Origin: Methylophilaceae bacterium
GTDB taxonomy: Bacteria > Pseudomonadota > Gammaproteobacteria > Burkholderiales > Methylophilaceae
Assembly (NCBI GenBank): GCA_013141125.1
Contig: JABFRO010000001.1
Location: forward strand, 682,001-746,000
Reading direction: 5' to 3'
Length of the DNA: 64,000 nt
Part shown: in pieces, positions 61,860 to 64,000 of the stretch
How positions within the stretch are numbered: the first letter of the stretch is position 1
Layout: each line of letters opens with the position of its first letter
Translations under genes and position numbers: made by a program
The notes under the pieces: generated by a model
The model's input: only the letters and a program-made list of their open reading frames with translations
The model's database searches: none
What the model was told of the DNA's origin: nothing

Positions 61860-61895
61860 AAAAATGCCCGCAGGGCAAGCCTTGCGGGCATTTTT
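61860..61895 (-). terminator. Intrinsic terminator after the DUF1501 gene
   Basis: Arms AAAAATGCCCGCA (61860-61872) and TGCGGGCATTTTT (61883-61895), 13 bp with 10-nt loop. A-rich on one side and T-rich on the other, so it can end leftward transcription after the gene at 61911. It separates the DUF1501/DUF1553 pair from the cytochrome cluster. Confidence 0.88.
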
Positions 61896-61910
61896 AAAGC
61901 TAACCGATAA

Positions 61911-63347
61911 TCAAGCCAGCAAATCCTTGATAACTTCACCATAAACCACAGTAGGACGCTCTGAACGGCCATCGTGCAGGAAGGTGGTTTTCAAGTGATT
62001 GAGACCAAGCAGTTGCAATACAGTCGCGTGCAAATCATAGGTATCCACGGTTTGTCCTTGGGACTGCACACCGATTTCATCGGTTTGACCAAACGTTGTA
62101 CCCGCCTTGATGCCAGCGCCAGCCACCCATTGCGTATAGCCCCATGGATTATGGTCGCGGCCATCGCCACTTTCACCCCAAGGTGTACGGCCAAACTCAG
62201 AAGCCCAAACGACCAAAGTAGTTTCCAGCAGACCGCGTTCTTTCAAATCAGCCAACAAGGCGGCGATGGGTTTATCCACCAATTTAGCCATTTTGCTGTG
62301 GTTTTCTTCCAGGCTGTTGTGTGCATCCCAGCTGGTAATCTCGTTGTCAGCGCCGCCATTTACCACTTGAATAAAGCGCACACCGCGCTCTGTCAAACGG
62401 CGTGCGCGCAGCAAGACTTCACCATAGGCTTTGGTTGCTTCATCATTCAAACCGTAAGCCTCTCTGGTAGCTTCACTTTCCTTACTCAAATCGACTGCTT
62501 CTGGCGCGGTTGCCTGCATACGTTCTGCCAACTCATAAGCACGGATACGTGCTTGCAGTTCAGTGTCTTCCGGATAGTATGCGGCACGTTTCAGATTCAG
62601 GTTTTTCAATAGAGCCAATGCATTCTTCTGCTCAGAAGCGGCCAAGCCACCTGGACGATCCAGATGCAGAATAGGGGATGCGCCAGGACGGAAAGCTACG
62701 CCTTGATAAACCGCAGGCAGAAAACCAGCACTCCAGTTGACCGAACCGGCGCTAGGCTCGCGATCACCACTGTACAGCACCACATAAGAAGGCAAATCCT
62801 TGTTGGCTGAACCTAGCGCGTAATTGATCCAGGCACCCAGCGATGGGCGACCCGGGTTTACATCACCGGTATTCAGTTTCAGGATGGAAATATCGTGGGT
62901 AGCACCTACGGTAACGCTGGATTTAATAAACGCCATTTTATCGGCGTGTTGTGCCAAGTTAGGTAGCAGGTCAGAAAACCAGGCACCACTTTCGCCATAT
63001 TGCTTGAATTGGCGCTTGGGCGAGTTAAACAGCTTGGTAATCCCGCCCTGAGTACTGGTCTTGATTCCCTTGAGGAAAGATTCAGGAATTGGTTTGCCCG
63101 CCAACTTAACCAATTCCGGCTTGTAATCATACAAATCCAGTGTGCTGGGTGCGCCATTTTGATGCAACCAAATAACGGTTTTCACTTTGGCTGGAAAGTG
63201 TGGAGCTTTGGGTGCCAATGGGTCTATCAATTCTGCCGCTGAAGCCGCAGTAAGATAGCCAAATCCAGGAATAAAGCCGCTCAGTGCAGCACCGCCCAGA
63301 CCCATACCGGATTTTAATAAAAATTCTCTACGTGATTTGTCATTCAT
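61911..63347 (-). CDS. Tat-exported DUF1501 protein
   Basis: A 478-residue sulfatase-like alkaline-phosphatase-fold protein of the DUF1501 family. N-terminal twin-arginine signal (KSRREFLLKSGMGLGG). Family segments: VIWLHQNGAPSTLDLYDYKP, TVGATHDISILKLNTGD, WASEFGRTPWGESGDGRDHN and LHATVLQLLGLNH. Usually found next to a DUF1549/DUF1553 protein, as here, and especially common in planctomycetes. The role is unknown; hydrolysis or binding of a polysaccharide or glycoside is proposed in the literature for some pairs. A good terminator follows. Confidence 0.92.
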   Translation of the reverse strand: MNDKSRREFLLKSGMGLGGAALSGFIPGFGYLTAASAAELIDPLAPKAPHFPAKVKTVIWLHQNGAPSTLDLYDYKPELVKLAGKPIPESFLKGIKTSTQGGITKLFNSPKRQFKQYGESGAWFSDLLPNLAQHADKMAFIKSSVTVGATHDISILKLNTGDVNPGRPSLGAWINYALGSANKDLPSYVVLYSGDREPSAGSVNWSAGFLPAVYQGVAFRPGASPILHLDRPGGLAASEQKNALALLKNLNLKRAAYYPEDTELQARIRAYELAERMQATAPEAVDLSKESEATREAYGLNDEATKAYGEVLLRARRLTERGVRFIQVVNGGADNEITSWDAHNSLEENHSKMAKLVDKPIAALLADLKERGLLETTLVVWASEFGRTPWGESGDGRDHNPWGYTQWVAGAGIKAGTTFGQTDEIGVQSQGQTVDTYDLHATVLQLLGLNHLKTTFLHDGRSERPTVVYGEVIKDLLA

Positions 63348-63382
63348 GATGTTGTTTCCTTTAGTTTATTTGATTGTTTGCG

Positions 63383-64000
63383 TTAGAAGCGGTAGCTGAA
63401 CTCGCTGGAGTTAGCGACCGTATGTACCAGATCAACAAATGCGGCCAGATGGACAGGGTCTTGACCTTGTGCATTTTTCAAACCGGTAGGCGTGCTGATT
63501 TCAAACTTGCCATCCACGGTTTTGTTTTTGATCTCTTTTTCCTGTTTGCTCAAGAACTCGCGCAATGCGGATTTCTCGGAACTTTCAGGGCTACGTGCAA
63601 ACAATATTTGATAGAGCTTATCCAAGCGGGCGGAATCATCATTGCCTGCTTCATTAATGACGCGGCCAGCCAGAGCTTGCGACCAGCCAAACACGATGTC
63701 GCTATTGAACAAGGTTAGCGCTTGCAATGGGGTAGTGGTTACATCACGCTTGCTGTGTACCAATTGCGGATTAGCCGGGTCGAATACTTCCAACATGGGG
63801 TAGGACACACTGCGTCGGGTGAATACGTAAATACTGCGACGGTTATGGTCATGCCAGTCTTTGGATACCGTCCAGGCAGGATTGTTATCAAAGTTGTTTA
63901 CGCCCACATTGACGTTGGCTGGTAATGGTGGGAATACAGAAGGGCCGCCCACTTTGTCTTCAATCTTGCCTGAAGCGACCAATAACGAATCGCGAATTTG
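63383..64000 (-). CDS. DUF1553/DUF1549 (PSD1) protein, 5' end outside the window
   Basis: C-terminal 205 or so codons of a PSD1-type protein. The frame is open through base 64000 (reading QIRDSLLVASGK at the edge, a known family segment), so no start lies inside the window. DWHDHNRRSIYVFTRRSVSY and FNSDIVFGWSQALAGRV are DUF1553 hallmarks. Upstream parts (cytochrome-like PSCyt, DUF1549) should lie to the right. It is 35 bp before the DUF1501 gene and surely co-transcribed. Confidence 0.9.
   Translation of the reverse strand, partial: QIRDSLLVASGKIEDKVGGPSVFPPLPANVNVGVNNFDNNPAWTVSKDWHDHNRRSIYVFTRRSVSYPMLEVFDPANPQLVHSKRDVTTTPLQALTLFNSDIVFGWSQALAGRVINEAGNDDSARLDKLYQILFARSPESSEKSALREFLSKQEKEIKNKTVDGKFEISTPTGLKNAQGQDPVHLAAFVDLVHTVANSSEFSYRF

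Noticed and set aside
61974-62612. 212-codon rightward frame opposite the DUF1501 gene
   Set aside because: Antisense to a clear gene and without domain evidence.
1-64000. CRISPR array, tRNA or rRNA genes
   Set aside because: No regularly spaced direct repeats and no tRNA cloverleaf or rRNA sequence noticed on reading; a tRNAscan or CRISPR finder run could confirm.

Overview
This window looks like a piece of a proteobacterial chromosome (Beta- or Gammaproteobacteria; I cannot fix the genus) from a diazotroph that uses urea and invests heavily in molybdenum supply. The basis is a NifA/sigma54-controlled nifV-nifW and fixABCX block, a modABC/modE locus, a complete urt-ure urea uptake and urease operon, and many TonB-dependent receptors and c-type cytochromes. 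Most of the first 39 kb is transcribed leftward (minus strand).

Layout. (1) 1-10463: a seven-gene minus-strand run of two repeated modules, TonB-dependent receptor (TBDR), solute-binding protein (SBP) and di-heme oxidoreductase, with a tonB gene between them. (2) 10464-17144: molybdenum locus with a molbindin, a small unknown protein, modC, modB, a second molbindin-like protein, modA, an outer-membrane porin and modE. Six 24-nt palindromes of ModE type lie in front of these units. One of them sits 43 bp upstream of the receptor that heads the 1-10463 run, and this ties that run to molybdenum. (3) 17187-25962: nitrogen-fixation electron supply (fixA-fixB-fixC-fixX, a flavodiiron protein, three 2Fe-2S ferredoxins, a TPR protein and an unknown protein) plus nifW and nifV. 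Good sigma54 promoters and NifA sites precede fixA and nifV. (4) 25994-39245: a YheT-type hydrolase, then porin-urtABCDE-ureDABCEFG in one long operon. (5) 39464-42804: accessory patch with a lipoprotein, a decayed integron (frameshifted intI fragment, attI-like region, two cassettes with one full attC and one cut attC), a transposase scrap and a vapBC toxin-antitoxin pair with a near-textbook operator. (6) 42799-47176: a two-component system whose 1145-residue sensor fuses an NCS1 (cytosine/hydantoin-type) permease to a hybrid histidine kinase through a Cys-rich linker. (7) 47604-64000: envelope/redox cluster with a large TBDR, HigB-like toxin plus cupin, TPR-glycosyltransferase, metallo-beta-lactamase-fold hydrolase, PepSY membrane protein, four small c-type cytochromes, SMP-30 protein, two peroxiredoxins, and a DUF1501/DUF1553 pair that runs off the right edge.

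How the parts fit. Nitrogenase needs FeMo-cofactor, so homocitrate (NifV), molybdate (ModABC), electrons (FixABCX, ferredoxins) and oxygen protection (flavodiiron protein, FeSII-like ferredoxin) sit side by side. The most interesting proposal is that the TBDR-SBP-di-heme modules under apparent ModE control form an outer-membrane, TonB-energised molybdenum (or Mo-complex) acquisition system. The operator evidence is seen in the sequence; the substrate is inference.
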